Shown: positions 21,087-28,645, numbered from the stretch's first letter. The stretch: DNA of 34,507 bases from JAIBJN01 sp035762005 (GCA_035762005.1 DASTQA010000025.1:1-34507); one strand, 5' to 3'. The notes: generated from the sequence alone by a model not told the origin. Numbers and translations: made by a program.

Positions 21087-22118
21087 ATGGCGAAGGACAC
21101 GCTGGAAGTGATTGCGAAGACCCTCGTCGCGCCGGGGAAGGGGATCCTCGCCGCCGACGAGAGCACGGGGACGATCGAGAAGCGCCTGAAGTCGATCGAG
21201 GTCGAGTCGACCGAGGAGAACCGGCGCGCCTACCGGGAGATGCTCTTCACGACGCCCGGCCTCGGCGACCACGTCTCGGGCGTCATCCTCTTCGACGAGA
21301 CGATCCGCCAGTCCACGAGGGACGGCGTTCCCTTCACGCAGGTGCTGCAGGACGCGGGCGTCGTCCCCGGGATCAAGGTCGACAAGGGCGCGAAAGCGCT
21401 CGCCGGCGCCGACGGCGAGAAGATCACCGAGGGCCTCGACGGCCTGCGCGAGCGCCTCGCCGAGTACGTCGACCTCGGGGCGAGGTTCACGAAGTGGCGC
21501 GCCGTCATCGAGATCGGCGGCGAGAAGAAGCCGAGCGCGTACTGCATCCACGTGAACGCGCACGCTCTCGCCCGCTTCGCCGCCCTCTCGCAGGAGGCAG
21601 GGCTCGTGCCGATCGTCGAGCCGGAGGTCCTCATGGACGGCGACCACACGCTCGAGCGGGCCTACGAGGTGACGGAGGCGACCCTCGAGGCGGTCTTCAA
21701 CGAGCTCTTCTCGCAGCGCGTCGTCTACGAGGGGATGCTGCTGAAGCCGAACATGGTCGTGTCCGGGAAGGACTGTCCCGAGCAGGCCGGCCCGGAGGAG
21801 GTCGCGAAGGCGACCGTCCGCTGCTTCCGCGAGGTCGTGCCGGCCGCCGTGCCGGGCATCGTCTTCCTCTCGGGAGGCCAGTCGGACGAGCAGGCGACCG
21901 CGAACCTGAACGCGATCAACCGCGTCGGCGACCAGCCGTGGCAGCTCTCCTTCTCCTACGGCCGGGCGCTGCAGGCGCCGTCGCTCAAGGCGTGGAGGGG
22001 CGACGAGGCGAACGTCCAGGCCGGCCAGGAGGCGCTCGCGCACCGGGCGCGGATGAACGGCGCCGCCCGCGACGGCAGCTACACGCCCGACATGGAGAAG
22101 GTGCCGACCCCGGCGTAG
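21087..22118 (+). CDS. fba: Class I fructose-bisphosphate aldolase
   Basis: A 343-residue Schiff-base aldolase that cleaves or forms fructose 1,6-bisphosphate from dihydroxyacetone phosphate and glyceraldehyde 3-phosphate. Family blocks: ILAADEST at 20-27 (Asp23), FTKWRAV with Lys137, PIVEPEVL with Glu178 and Glu180, and MLLKPNMV with the Schiff-base Lys220. The pattern is the eukaryote-like class I type (LSGGQSDEQAT, ALQAPSLKAW), not the DhnA/archaeal type. The start is ATG 21087, 5 bases after AGGAGG. It is convergent with canonical glpX, which catalyses the next gluconeogenic step, and the two share a hairpin. Confidence 0.95.
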   Translation: MAKDTLEVIAKTLVAPGKGILAADESTGTIEKRLKSIEVESTEENRRAYREMLFTTPGLGDHVSGVILFDETIRQSTRDGVPFTQVLQDAGVVPGIKVDKGAKALAGADGEKITEGLDGLRERLAEYVDLGARFTKWRAVIEIGGEKKPSAYCIHVNAHALARFAALSQEAGLVPIVEPEVLMDGDHTLERAYEVTEATLEAVFNELFSQRVVYEGMLLKPNMVVSGKDCPEQAGPEEVAKATVRCFREVVPAAVPGIVFLSGGQSDEQATANLNAINRVGDQPWQLSFSYGRALQAPSLKAWRGDEANVQAGQEALAHRARMNGAARDGSYTPDMEKVPTPA

Positions 22119-22132
22119 GCGAGAGGCTCGCC
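22118..22132. terminator. Shared hairpin between convergent fba and glpX
   Basis: GGCGAG-AGG-CTCGCC fills almost the whole 15-base gap between the two stop codons and would fold in either transcript. Confidence 0.5.
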
Positions 22133-22133
22133 G

Positions 22134-23126
22134 CTAGCGGTACTCGCGGCCCGAGAAGCGCTCGAGCTTGTCGAGCGCGTGGTAGGCCTCGACCCGGCGG
22201 ACCGTGCCGGAGCGGGAGCGCATGACGATCGAGTCGGTCGTCGCCCCTCCGCGCGTGTAGCGGACGCCGCGGAGGAGCGCGCCGTCCGTGACGCCGGTCG
22301 CCGCGACGAAGACGTTGTCCCCGCCGACGAGGTCGTCGGTCGTGAGGACGTGCTCGGCGTCGCGGCCGGACTCGACGAGCGCCCGGCGCTCCTCGTCGTT
22401 CCGCGGCCAGAGGCGCCCGAGGACGACGCCGCCGAGACACTTCACCGCGGCCGCGGCGATCACGCCCTCCGGCGTCCCGCCGATGCCCATCATGAGGTCG
22501 ACGCCGGTGGCCGCCCGCGCCGCCGCGATCGCCGGGGCCACGTCGCCGTCCGTGATCAGGTTCACCTTCGCCCCCGCCTCGCGGACGCCGTCGATGATGG
22601 GAAGGTTGCGCTCCCGGTCGAGGATGACGACCGTGATCTCGCTCGGCCGCACGCCTTTCGCCTCGGCGGCCCGCTCGACGTTCTCGCCCGGCGAGAGCTC
22701 GAGGTCGAGCGCCTCGGCCACCTCGGCGCCGCCGACGAGCTTGTCCATGTAGACGGCGGCGCCCGGGAAGAACATCGTCCCACGCTCGGAGACGGCGATG
22801 ACCGCGATCGCGTTCGGCTGCCCGACGGAGGTGAGCCGCGTCCCCTCGAGCGGGTCGACGGCGACGTCGACCTCCGGCGGCTGGCCGTTCCCGACCTCCT
22901 CGCCGTTGTAGAGCATGGGCGCCTCGTCCTTCTCGCCCTCGCCGATGACGACGACGCCGCGCATGGAGACGCTGTCGAGCATCGCCCGCATGCCGTCGAC
23001 AGCGGCCTGGTCGGCGGAGATCTTTTCGCCGCGGCCGATCCAGCGCCCGCACCCGAGCGCGGCCGCCTCGGTGACCCGGACGAGCTCGAGGGCGAGGTTC
23101 CGGTCGGGCGCGACGCCGTCGGCCAT
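22134..23126 (-). CDS. glpX: Class II fructose-1,6-bisphosphatase
   Basis: A 330-residue canonical GlpX, hydrolysing fructose 1,6-bisphosphate to fructose 6-phosphate in gluconeogenesis. The metal- and substrate-binding positions are intact: RWIGRGEKISADQAAVDGMR (Asp equivalent to E. coli Asp33), VIGEGEKDEAPML (Glu57), VDPLEGT (Asp85, Glu88, Thr90), and GIGGTPEGV. This contrasts with the altered paralogue at 1-674. The start is ATG 23126, with TAGGAT 9 bases upstream, so the mRNA should be leaderless. It is convergent with fba. Confidence 0.95.
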   Translation of the reverse strand: MADGVAPDRNLALELVRVTEAAALGCGRWIGRGEKISADQAAVDGMRAMLDSVSMRGVVVIGEGEKDEAPMLYNGEEVGNGQPPEVDVAVDPLEGTRLTSVGQPNAIAVIAVSERGTMFFPGAAVYMDKLVGGAEVAEALDLELSPGENVERAAEAKGVRPSEITVVILDRERNLPIIDGVREAGAKVNLITDGDVAPAIAAARAATGVDLMMGIGGTPEGVIAAAAVKCLGGVVLGRLWPRNDEERRALVESGRDAEHVLTTDDLVGGDNVFVAATGVTDGALLRGVRYTRGGATTDSIVMRSRSGTVRRVEAYHALDKLERFSGREYR

Positions 23127-23135
23127 GACGGCGCC

Positions 23136-23141
23136 ATCCTA
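23136..23141 (-). promoter_or_regulatory. -10 box of glpX, leaderless
   Basis: TAGGAT on the minus strand ends 9 bases before the glpX ATG. Confidence 0.5.
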
Positions 23142-23172
23142 CGACACCCCCGGCGCCGACCGCCTCGCGCCG

Positions 23173-23178
23173 TAGGCT
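23173..23178 (+). promoter_or_regulatory. -10 box, leaderless promoter
   Basis: TAGGCT ends 6 bases before the GTG at 23185. It is divergent from the glpX promoter 32 bases away. Confidence 0.5.
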
Positions 23179-23184
23179 CGCGGC

Positions 23185-23808
23185 GTGCGCGCGCTCGCCG
23201 TGTTCGCGCTCGCGGTCGCGATCTTCCACCACACGCCGTCCGTGGGCGGGAGCGTCGGCGATTGGATCGACCTCGCGACGCCCTTCGTCGTCCTCGCCGC
23301 CGCCTCCGCCGTGCTCGTCGTCCTCGGCGCCTGGGGCCCGTCGCTCGGTGTCGCCGTCGCCGCGGCGGTGGCGTACGTCGACGGCCACGGCATCCACCTC
23401 GCGGCGAACTCGATCCGGGCCGAGGGCCTCACGGGCGAGGCCGAGCGGGTCGCGTACTTCTGGGACGAGCGCTTCAGCCACTGGGAGTGGCACGTGGGCC
23501 TCCTCGGCCTGCTCGTCGCCTTCTGCCTCGCCGAGCCGTGGGCGCGGCCCGCCGTCCGCGCGGCCCCTGTCGCGGGGGCCCTCGTGACGCTCCTGCTCGG
23601 CGCGACGCTCTTCACGAGCACGGTCGAGGGCCAGACCTGGTGGCTCCTGCCTCCGGCGGCCGCCCTCTTCGGCGTCTGGGCCTTCGCGAGCCCGCGGCCC
23701 GTCCTCCGCGCCTGCGCGGGCGGCGTCGTCGTCGCGGCCCTGCTTCTCGCCGGGTGGGCGGTGTGGCACGGCGGCGTGCCGGAGTTCAGCGACCTCGGCT
23801 GGATCTAG
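23185..23808 (+). CDS. Polytopic membrane protein of unknown function
   Basis: A 207-residue integral membrane protein with about six hydrophobic segments (about 1-15, 29-50, 51-67, 108-122, 128-150, 155-200 as two). Between helices it carries a striking polar loop: YVDGHGIHLAANSI near 67-80 and YFWDERFSHWEWHVG near 93-107. This concentrates His, Asp, Glu and Trp as if to bind a metal or haem. The start is GTG 23185 under a leaderless promoter. The next gene (khtU) has its own promoter 12 bases after this stop. I do not recognise the family. Confidence 0.7.
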   Translation: MRALAVFALAVAIFHHTPSVGGSVGDWIDLATPFVVLAAASAVLVVLGAWGPSLGVAVAAAVAYVDGHGIHLAANSIRAEGLTGEAERVAYFWDERFSHWEWHVGLLGLLVAFCLAEPWARPAVRAAPVAGALVTLLLGATLFTSTVEGQTWWLLPPAAALFGVWAFASPRPVLRACAGGVVVAALLLAGWAVWHGGVPEFSDLGWI

Positions 23809-23819
23809 CCGCAGCGCTC

Positions 23820-23825
23820 TAGGAT
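23820..23825 (+). promoter_or_regulatory. -10 box of khtUT
   Basis: TAGGAT, followed by a short leader with GGGAGGGAG and then the proposed CTG start at 23852. Confidence 0.45.
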
Positions 23826-23851
23826 CCCGAGACCGAAGGGAGGGAGCGCAG

Positions 23852-25060
23852 CTGACTCTCGGCCAGCTGGCACTGACGGTGACGGTCCTCGCCGTGCTCG
23901 GCCTCGTGACGAGCCGCTTCGGGCTTTCCGCGATTCCCGCCTACCTCCTCGGCGGGCTCCTCCTGGGACCGAACGAGCCCGAGTTCCTCTCCGTGATCGA
24001 GCCGTCGGAGGTGACCGAGTTCGTGGCCGAGCTCGGCGTCATCTTCCTGCTCTTCTTCCTCGGGCTCGAGTTCACGCTCGAGCGCTTCCGGCGCAGCGGG
24101 ATGCACCTGGGGATCGGCGGCTCCCTCGATCTCGTCGTCAACGCGGGCCTCGGGCTGATCGTCGGGATCGCGGCCTTCGGGCTGACCCTGCCGGCGATCG
24201 TCCTCGCGGCGGCGATCTACGTCTCGTCCTCCGCGGTCGCGGTCAAGGGCCTGATCGACTTCCGCCGGCTGGCCGACGACGAGACGGACCTCGTGCTCGC
24301 GATCCTCATCTTCGAGGACATCGCGGTCGCGTTCGTGCTCGCGTTCGCGAGCGGAGGCGGCGGCGAACTCGAGGACACCCTCTTCCTGCTCGTGAAGGCG
24401 ATCGGGTTCATCGCCGCCTCGCTGGCCGCGTCCCGCTGGCTCGCGCGCACGATCGACCGGCTCCTGGACGCCATGCCGCGGGAGTTCTTCCTCCTCTTCG
24501 TCTTCGCGCTTCTGATCGGGATGAGCGCCGTGTCCAAGGAGCTGGGCCTCTCGGAGGCGATCGGCGCGCTCATGGCCGGCGTCGTGCTCTCGGAGACCTC
24601 GGTGCGCACCGAGATCGAGGAGCGCTTCCTCGGCTTCCGCGACCTCTTCGCGGCCCTCTTCTTCTTCGTCTTCGGGCTCTCGATCGACGTGGCGGCGCTG
24701 CGGTCGCTCGGCTGGCTCATCGCCCTGGCGGTCGTCCTCAGCGTCGTGGGGAAGCTCGTCGGCACGTACGGGGCCGGACGGGTGGGCGGCTTCACGCGAC
24801 GTCAGAGCCTGAACGCGGGCGCCGCGCTCGTCGCGCACGGGGAGTTCACGGTCATTCTCGCGCAGGTCGCGGCCGCGAACCCCGCCATCGCGGCGTCGAC
24901 GCGCCGCGACCTCGTGGCGTTCTCGGGCCTCTACGTCCTCGCGACGGCGATCGTCGGCGTGCTGCTGATGAAGGAGTCGAAGCGCATCGGGCGCAGGATC
25001 TTCCCGGCTCGGCCTACACTTGCGACGGAAGGAGGGACGGGTGCCGACGGAGCTTCGTGA
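23852..25060 (+). CDS. khtU: CPA2 cation/proton antiporter, KhtU-like
   Basis: A 402-residue antiporter with about 12 membrane helices, of the Kef/CPA2 type. Family blocks: AIPAYLLGGLLLGP near 26-40, LGVIFLLFFLGLEFTLERF, AIYVSSSAVAVKGLIDF, ILIFEDIAVAFVLAF with the acidic pair in the membrane, and ALVAHGEFTVILA. It ends without the cytoplasmic RCK domain, which is supplied separately by the next gene. That is the KhtU-KhtT arrangement for K+ efflux. The start is CTG 23852, 8 bases after GGAGG and downstream of a TAGGAT box. The next standard codon (GTG 23879) would cut into helix 1 and lacks a ribosome-binding site. The gene overlaps khtT by 20 bases. Confidence 0.85.
   Translation: MTLGQLALTVTVLAVLGLVTSRFGLSAIPAYLLGGLLLGPNEPEFLSVIEPSEVTEFVAELGVIFLLFFLGLEFTLERFRRSGMHLGIGGSLDLVVNAGLGLIVGIAAFGLTLPAIVLAAAIYVSSSAVAVKGLIDFRRLADDETDLVLAILIFEDIAVAFVLAFASGGGGELEDTLFLLVKAIGFIAASLAASRWLARTIDRLLDAMPREFFLLFVFALLIGMSAVSKELGLSEAIGALMAGVVLSETSVRTEIEERFLGFRDLFAALFFFVFGLSIDVAALRSLGWLIALAVVLSVVGKLVGTYGAGRVGGFTRRQSLNAGAALVAHGEFTVILAQVAAANPAIAASTRRDLVAFSGLYVLATAIVGVLLMKESKRIGRRIFPARPTLATEGGTGADGAS
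25015..25020 (+). promoter_or_regulatory. Possible internal promoter of khtT
   Basis: TACACT inside the end of khtU, 20 bases before the khtT GTG and upstream of its AAGGAGG ribosome-binding site. It could give extra regulator over antiporter. Confidence 0.35.
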
Positions 25061-25562
25061 GACGCGCCTTCCGGGCGTCGGGGTCAAGTACACCTGTACG
25101 ACGGCCCACGGAGGACGCCTGACCGTGATCATGCACAACGAGGGCCTGCGCGAGATCTACTGGTTCCGGCACACCGACGACGAGGACCCTCAGGCGGTCA
25201 TCCGGCTCGAGGACGACGAGGCCCGCCAGATCGGGGCCGTGATCGGCGGGGCGTACGAGCGCCCGAAGGTCGTCGAGGAGCTCGAGATGGCCTTCGGCGA
25301 GCTCGCGATCGAGTGGGTCCCCGTACCCGACACGAGTCCCGCGATCGGGAAATCGCTCGCGGAGCTCGGCTTCCGCCAGAAGACCGGGATCACGGTCATC
25401 GCGATCCTGCGCGAGCCGGAGCCCGTCGCCGGCGCGCAACCGACGGACGTCGTCCTGCGCGGAGACACGCTCGTCACGGTCGGGCGGATGGGCCAGTACC
25501 CGCCTTTCAGGCGCCTGCTCGCCGGCGACGATCCGGGCGAGCGGCCCGCGCCGCCCGGGTAG
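25041..25562 (+). CDS. khtT: KhtT-like RCK_C regulatory subunit of the antiporter
   Basis: A 173-residue cytoplasmic protein. The N-terminal part (about 1-80; LRETRLPGVGVKYTCTTAHG, IYWFRH) matches KhtT. The C-terminal part (about 88-160) is an RCK_C/TrkA_C domain (AIGKSLAELGFRQKTGITVIAI, LRGDTLVTVGR), the domain that binds cyclic di-AMP in KhtT and related K+ regulators. With KhtU it should form a gated K+/H+ antiporter; nucleotide control is inferred from the family. The start is GTG 25041, 5-6 bases after AAGGAGG, inside the khtU reading frame. Its TAG directly abuts the reversed stop of argS. Confidence 0.88.
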   Translation: MPTELRETRLPGVGVKYTCTTAHGGRLTVIMHNEGLREIYWFRHTDDEDPQAVIRLEDDEARQIGAVIGGAYERPKVVEELEMAFGELAIEWVPVPDTSPAIGKSLAELGFRQKTGITVIAILREPEPVAGAQPTDVVLRGDTLVTVGRMGQYPPFRRLLAGDDPGERPAPPG

Positions 25563-27101
25563 CTACATCCGGTCGGGCGCCGCGACGCCCACGAGGTCGA
25601 GGCACCGGGCGATCACCGACCGCGTCGCCTGCATGAGGGCGAGCCGGAAGGCCTGCTCGGGGGAGCCGACGACCTGGTGCCTGCTCCGGTCGTGGTAGAA
25701 GCGGTGGAAGTCGTCGGCGAGCCGGATCGCGAAGTCGGTGACGAGCTGCGGCGCCCGCCGCTCGGTCGCCTCGGCGGCGACGCGCGGGAACTCCGCTAGC
25801 CGCTTGACGAGGTTGCGCTCCTCCCCGTCCGGCTCGTGCGTAGGCACGGGGTCCGGCTGGGCCGCTCCCGCCTCGCGGAAGATCCCGGCGGTGCGCGCGT
25901 GCACGTACTGGACGTAGTAGACGGGGTTCTTGCGCGAGCGCTCCTTCGCGAGGTCGACGTCGATCTCGAGCGAGCGGTCGGGCCCCCGGTCGACGAGGTA
26001 CCAGCGCGCCGCGTCGACCCCGATCTCGTCGACGAGCTCGTCGAGGGTGACGACGTCGCCGCGCCGCTTCGACATCTTCGTCGCCTCGCCGCCGCGCGTG
26101 AGGTGGACGAGCTGGTAGATGAGCACGTCGATCCGGTCGGGGTCGGCCCCGAAGCCCCGCGCGAGCGCCTTCAGGCGCGCGACGTAGCCGTGGTGGTCGG
26201 CGCCGAGGACGTAGACGGCGCGGTCGAAGCGGGCGAGCTTCCGCCGGATGTAGGCGGCGTCGAAGGCGAAGTACGTCGGCTCGCCGCTGGCGCGGATCGC
26301 GACCCGGTCCTTGTCGTCCCCGAGCTCGCTCGTCCGCACCCAGATCGCGCCGTCGCGCTGGTAGGTGGGCAGGGCGGCGAGCGCGTCCGCGATCTCGGGC
26401 TCGACCTCCGTCTGTCGGGACCAGCCGTCGAAGCGGATGCGGAAGCGCTCGAGGCTCGCATCGATCAGCTCGATCGTGCGCTCGACGGGATCGCCCTCGC
26501 CGGCGGCGAGCTCGCGGACGTAGTCGCCGCCGTACCCGCCCTCGGGCGGCTCCTCCCCGCGCCGCGCCGCCGCCACCGACGCGCGGAAGAGCTCCATCTG
26601 CGTGCCGCCGTCGTTGTAGTAGTACTCCCGCTCGACCTCGTGGCCGGCGAAGGCGAGCAGCCGCGCGACGGAGTCGCCGTAGGCTCCGTTTCGCGCCGAC
26701 GCGACGGTGATCGGCCCGGTTGGGTTGGCGGAGACCATCTCGACCTGGACCCGCTCTCGAGCCGTGCCGGCCGAGCCGCCGCCGTAGTCGCCGCCGGCCG
26801 CGAGCATCTCGGCGAGCGCATCGCCGTACCAGGCCGGCGAGAGCCAGAGGTTCAGGAAGCCCGGCGGCGCCGTCTCCGCTCGCTCGACACCGGGAGCCGA
26901 GGCCGCGGCGCGCGCGAGCTCGGCGGCGATCTCGAGCGGCGGGCGCTTGCGCGCGCCGGCGAGCCGTAGCGCGACGTTCGTCGCGTAGTCGCCGTGCTCG
27001 GCCTTCGTCGGCCGCTCGAGGACGACCGGCGCTCCGGCGACCCTCGCGAGCTCGTCCTGCAGGCGGACGAGCGCCGTCCTCGTGGTCTCGCTCACACCCA
27101 T
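25563..27101 (-). CDS. argS: Arginyl-tRNA synthetase with altered HIGH motif
   Basis: A 512-residue class I synthetase charging tRNA-Arg. The N-terminal add-1 domain (about 1-85), Rossmann catalytic domain with NDGGTQ and ADHHGYV, KMSK loop at 342-345 (TKMSKRRGD), and the helical DALR anticodon-binding domain (about 390-512) are all present. The HIGH motif, normally HxGH within NPTGPxHxGH, reads TVAS at 132-135. Both histidines are gone while the flanking NPTGP and RNGAYGD are kept. Since this is an essential gene with an otherwise intact sequence, the change is probably tolerated. The start ATG 27101 is fixed by a TACGAT box 8 bases upstream; a longer frame to 27155 would pass through the promoter. 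Confidence 0.93.
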   Translation of the reverse strand: MGVSETTRTALVRLQDELARVAGAPVVLERPTKAEHGDYATNVALRLAGARKRPPLEIAAELARAAASAPGVERAETAPPGFLNLWLSPAWYGDALAEMLAAGGDYGGGSAGTARERVQVEMVSANPTGPITVASARNGAYGDSVARLLAFAGHEVEREYYYNDGGTQMELFRASVAAARRGEEPPEGGYGGDYVRELAAGEGDPVERTIELIDASLERFRIRFDGWSRQTEVEPEIADALAALPTYQRDGAIWVRTSELGDDKDRVAIRASGEPTYFAFDAAYIRRKLARFDRAVYVLGADHHGYVARLKALARGFGADPDRIDVLIYQLVHLTRGGEATKMSKRRGDVVTLDELVDEIGVDAARWYLVDRGPDRSLEIDVDLAKERSRKNPVYYVQYVHARTAGIFREAGAAQPDPVPTHEPDGEERNLVKRLAEFPRVAAEATERRAPQLVTDFAIRLADDFHRFYHDRSRHQVVGSPEQAFRLALMQATRSVIARCLDLVGVAAPDRM

Positions 27102-27108
27102 GGCCGTA

Positions 27109-27115
27109 TATCGTA
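27109..27115. promoter_or_regulatory. Overlapping divergent leaderless promoters of argS and the DUF3467 gene
   Basis: The bases 27109-27114 read TATCGT rightwards, ending 6 bases before GTG 27121. Bases 27115-27110 read TACGAT leftwards, ending 8 bases before the argS ATG 27101. Both -10 boxes occupy the same DNA, so only one polymerase could open it at a time. Confidence 0.55.
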
Positions 27116-27120
27116 GGGAC

Positions 27121-27414
27121 GTGGAGGAGGAGCCCCGCGAGCGGCAGCTCAACATCCATCTCGACCCCGAGAACCTGGCCGGGGTCTACGCGAACTTCGC
27201 CAACGTCAGCTTCTCCGACTACGAGTTCACGATCACGTTCGCGCGCATCGACCACGAGGTCGACGAGGGCGACGTCCCCGGGGTCGTCGTCAGCCGTGTG
27301 AACATGTCGCCCCGCTTCGTCCGCGAGCTCATGGACGCGATGAACGACTCGTGGTCGAAGTGGTCGACCCGGGAGGGGATCAGGAACCTCCCGGAGCAGG
27401 GCCGGCCCGAGTAG
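27121..27414 (+). CDS. DUF3467 family protein
   Basis: A 97-residue protein matching the DUF3467 pattern: LNIHLDPENLAGVYANFANVSFSDYEFTITFARI, followed by VVSRVNMSPRFVRELMDAMNDSWSKW. It is a small all-in-one domain with no signal or membrane segment. In the family the fold is thought to be ribbon-helix-like, and no biochemical role is established that I know of. The start is GTG 27121, under the promoter overlapping that of argS. Its last 35 bases overlap the end of the convergent M48 peptidase gene. Confidence 0.88.
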   Translation: MEEEPRERQLNIHLDPENLAGVYANFANVSFSDYEFTITFARIDHEVDEGDVPGVVVSRVNMSPRFVRELMDAMNDSWSKWSTREGIRNLPEQGRPE

Positions 27415-28645
27415 CCGCCGCCATCGCGATCCGCTCGAGGGGCGGCGGGTGCGTGCCCAGCCAGTACGTCACCCACTCGGGCGGGTCTGGATCGGAGAGA
27501 CTCGTCGTCACGAAGCGCCGCTCGAGCGAGACGGCGCTCTCCGGGTCGCCGGTCGCCTGCAGGGCGAGCCAGTCCGCCTCGGCCTCGTAGCGGCGGGAGA
27601 CGGCGTTCGCGAGCGGCTGGGTCACGAGCAGGTAGACGACGACGAACGCGAGCCCGAGCGGGACGAGCGCGGGGTCGCCGAGGCCGCCCCGGTGCTCCGT
27701 GAGCCGGGCGAGGAGGAGGACGCCCGGGACGGCCAGGAGCGCGAACCACCCGAGGCCCTTCCAGAGGTGGCGCTCGCCGACGTGGGCGAGCTCGTGCGCG
27801 GAGACCGAGAGGATCTCCCCGCGGGTGAAGCGGCCGTCGAGAAGCGTGTCGTAGAGGACGACGCGGCGGGTGGGCCCGATGCCGGTGACGTAGGCGTTCG
27901 CGGTCGTCGTGCGCCTGCTCGCGTCCGCGACGAGCACGTCGTCGACGTCGACGCCCATGCGCGCGGCGAGCTCCTCGACCTCCGCGGCCAGCAGGCGGTC
28001 GGGCAGCGGCGCGAAGCGGTTGAAGAGAGGCTCGAGCACGAGCGGCTGGGCGAGGACGACGGCGGCCGCGACGGCGACGAGCGCCGGCGCGCCGGCGACC
28101 CACCAGCGGCGACCGAGCCGCGCGGCGAGCCAGACCGCCCCCGCGACGGCGATCGCGACGAGCACCGACTCGACCCCGAGGGAGACCGCCCGGTCGCGGA
28201 GCCAGCCGCCCCAGCCCTGCTCGGAGAGCCCGTGGTCGACCCGCCGGACGTGGCTCGCGGCGCCGAACGGCAGCCCGGCGCCCCAGACGGCGACGACGAC
28301 GGCTGTCCCGACGAGGACGGCCGTGCGCACGCGGCCCCGGCCGAGGCGTCCCAGGCGGGCCGCCAGCGGGCGCGCCTTCCAGACGAGCAGGCCGAGGACG
28401 GCGAGCTCGGCGGCCAGCCCGGCGAGGAAGAGGACGCGCGCCCAGCTCCGGTAGCTCTCGCCGCGCTCGATCTCGGCCCCGCTGAAGTAGTCGCGCGCCT
28501 CGAGGTCGGGCAGCGCGAGCGCCGGCACCTCGGTCCGCCAGAGGAGGACCGCCCCGCCCACCCAGACGGCCGCGAGGGCGAGGGCGACGAGACCCTCCGC
28601 TAACGTCCGCCTGCTGTGCGGGTCGCGGTCCTGTCCGACATCCAC
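27380..28645 (-). CDS. M48 (Ste24/CAAX protease-like) membrane zinc peptidase
   Basis: About 421 residues with four to six membrane helices: about 15-37, 65-87, 100-125, 160-180, 185-205 and 320-370. The zinc motif HELAH (in LSVSAHELAHVGERH) and the third-ligand motif EAEADWLALQ are both present, as is the RTTTANAYVTG substrate segment of M48A. Such enzymes degrade or trim membrane proteins. The start is unsettled. The first helix (EGLVALALAAVWVGG) has no standard start between it and the divergent gene. I place it at GTG 28645, 5 bases after GGAGGT, which overlaps the divergent phosphoesterase by 30 bases. GTG 28561 would truncate helix 1. Confidence 0.85.
   Translation of the reverse strand: MDVGQDRDPHSRRTLAEGLVALALAAVWVGGAVLLWRTEVPALALPDLEARDYFSGAEIERGESYRSWARVLFLAGLAAELAVLGLLVWKARPLAARLGRLGRGRVRTAVLVGTAVVVAVWGAGLPFGAASHVRRVDHGLSEQGWGGWLRDRAVSLGVESVLVAIAVAGAVWLAARLGRRWWVAGAPALVAVAAAVVLAQPLVLEPLFNRFAPLPDRLLAAEVEELAARMGVDVDDVLVADASRRTTTANAYVTGIGPTRRVVLYDTLLDGRFTRGEILSVSAHELAHVGERHLWKGLGWFALLAVPGVLLLARLTEHRGGLGDPALVPLGLAFVVVYLLVTQPLANAVSRRYEAEADWLALQATGDPESAVSLERRFVTTSLSDPDPPEWVTYWLGTHPPPLERIAMAAATRAGPAPGGS
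28601..28606 (+). promoter_or_regulatory. -10 box, leaderless promoter
   Basis: TAACGT ends 9 bases before the GTG at 28616. Confidence 0.5.
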
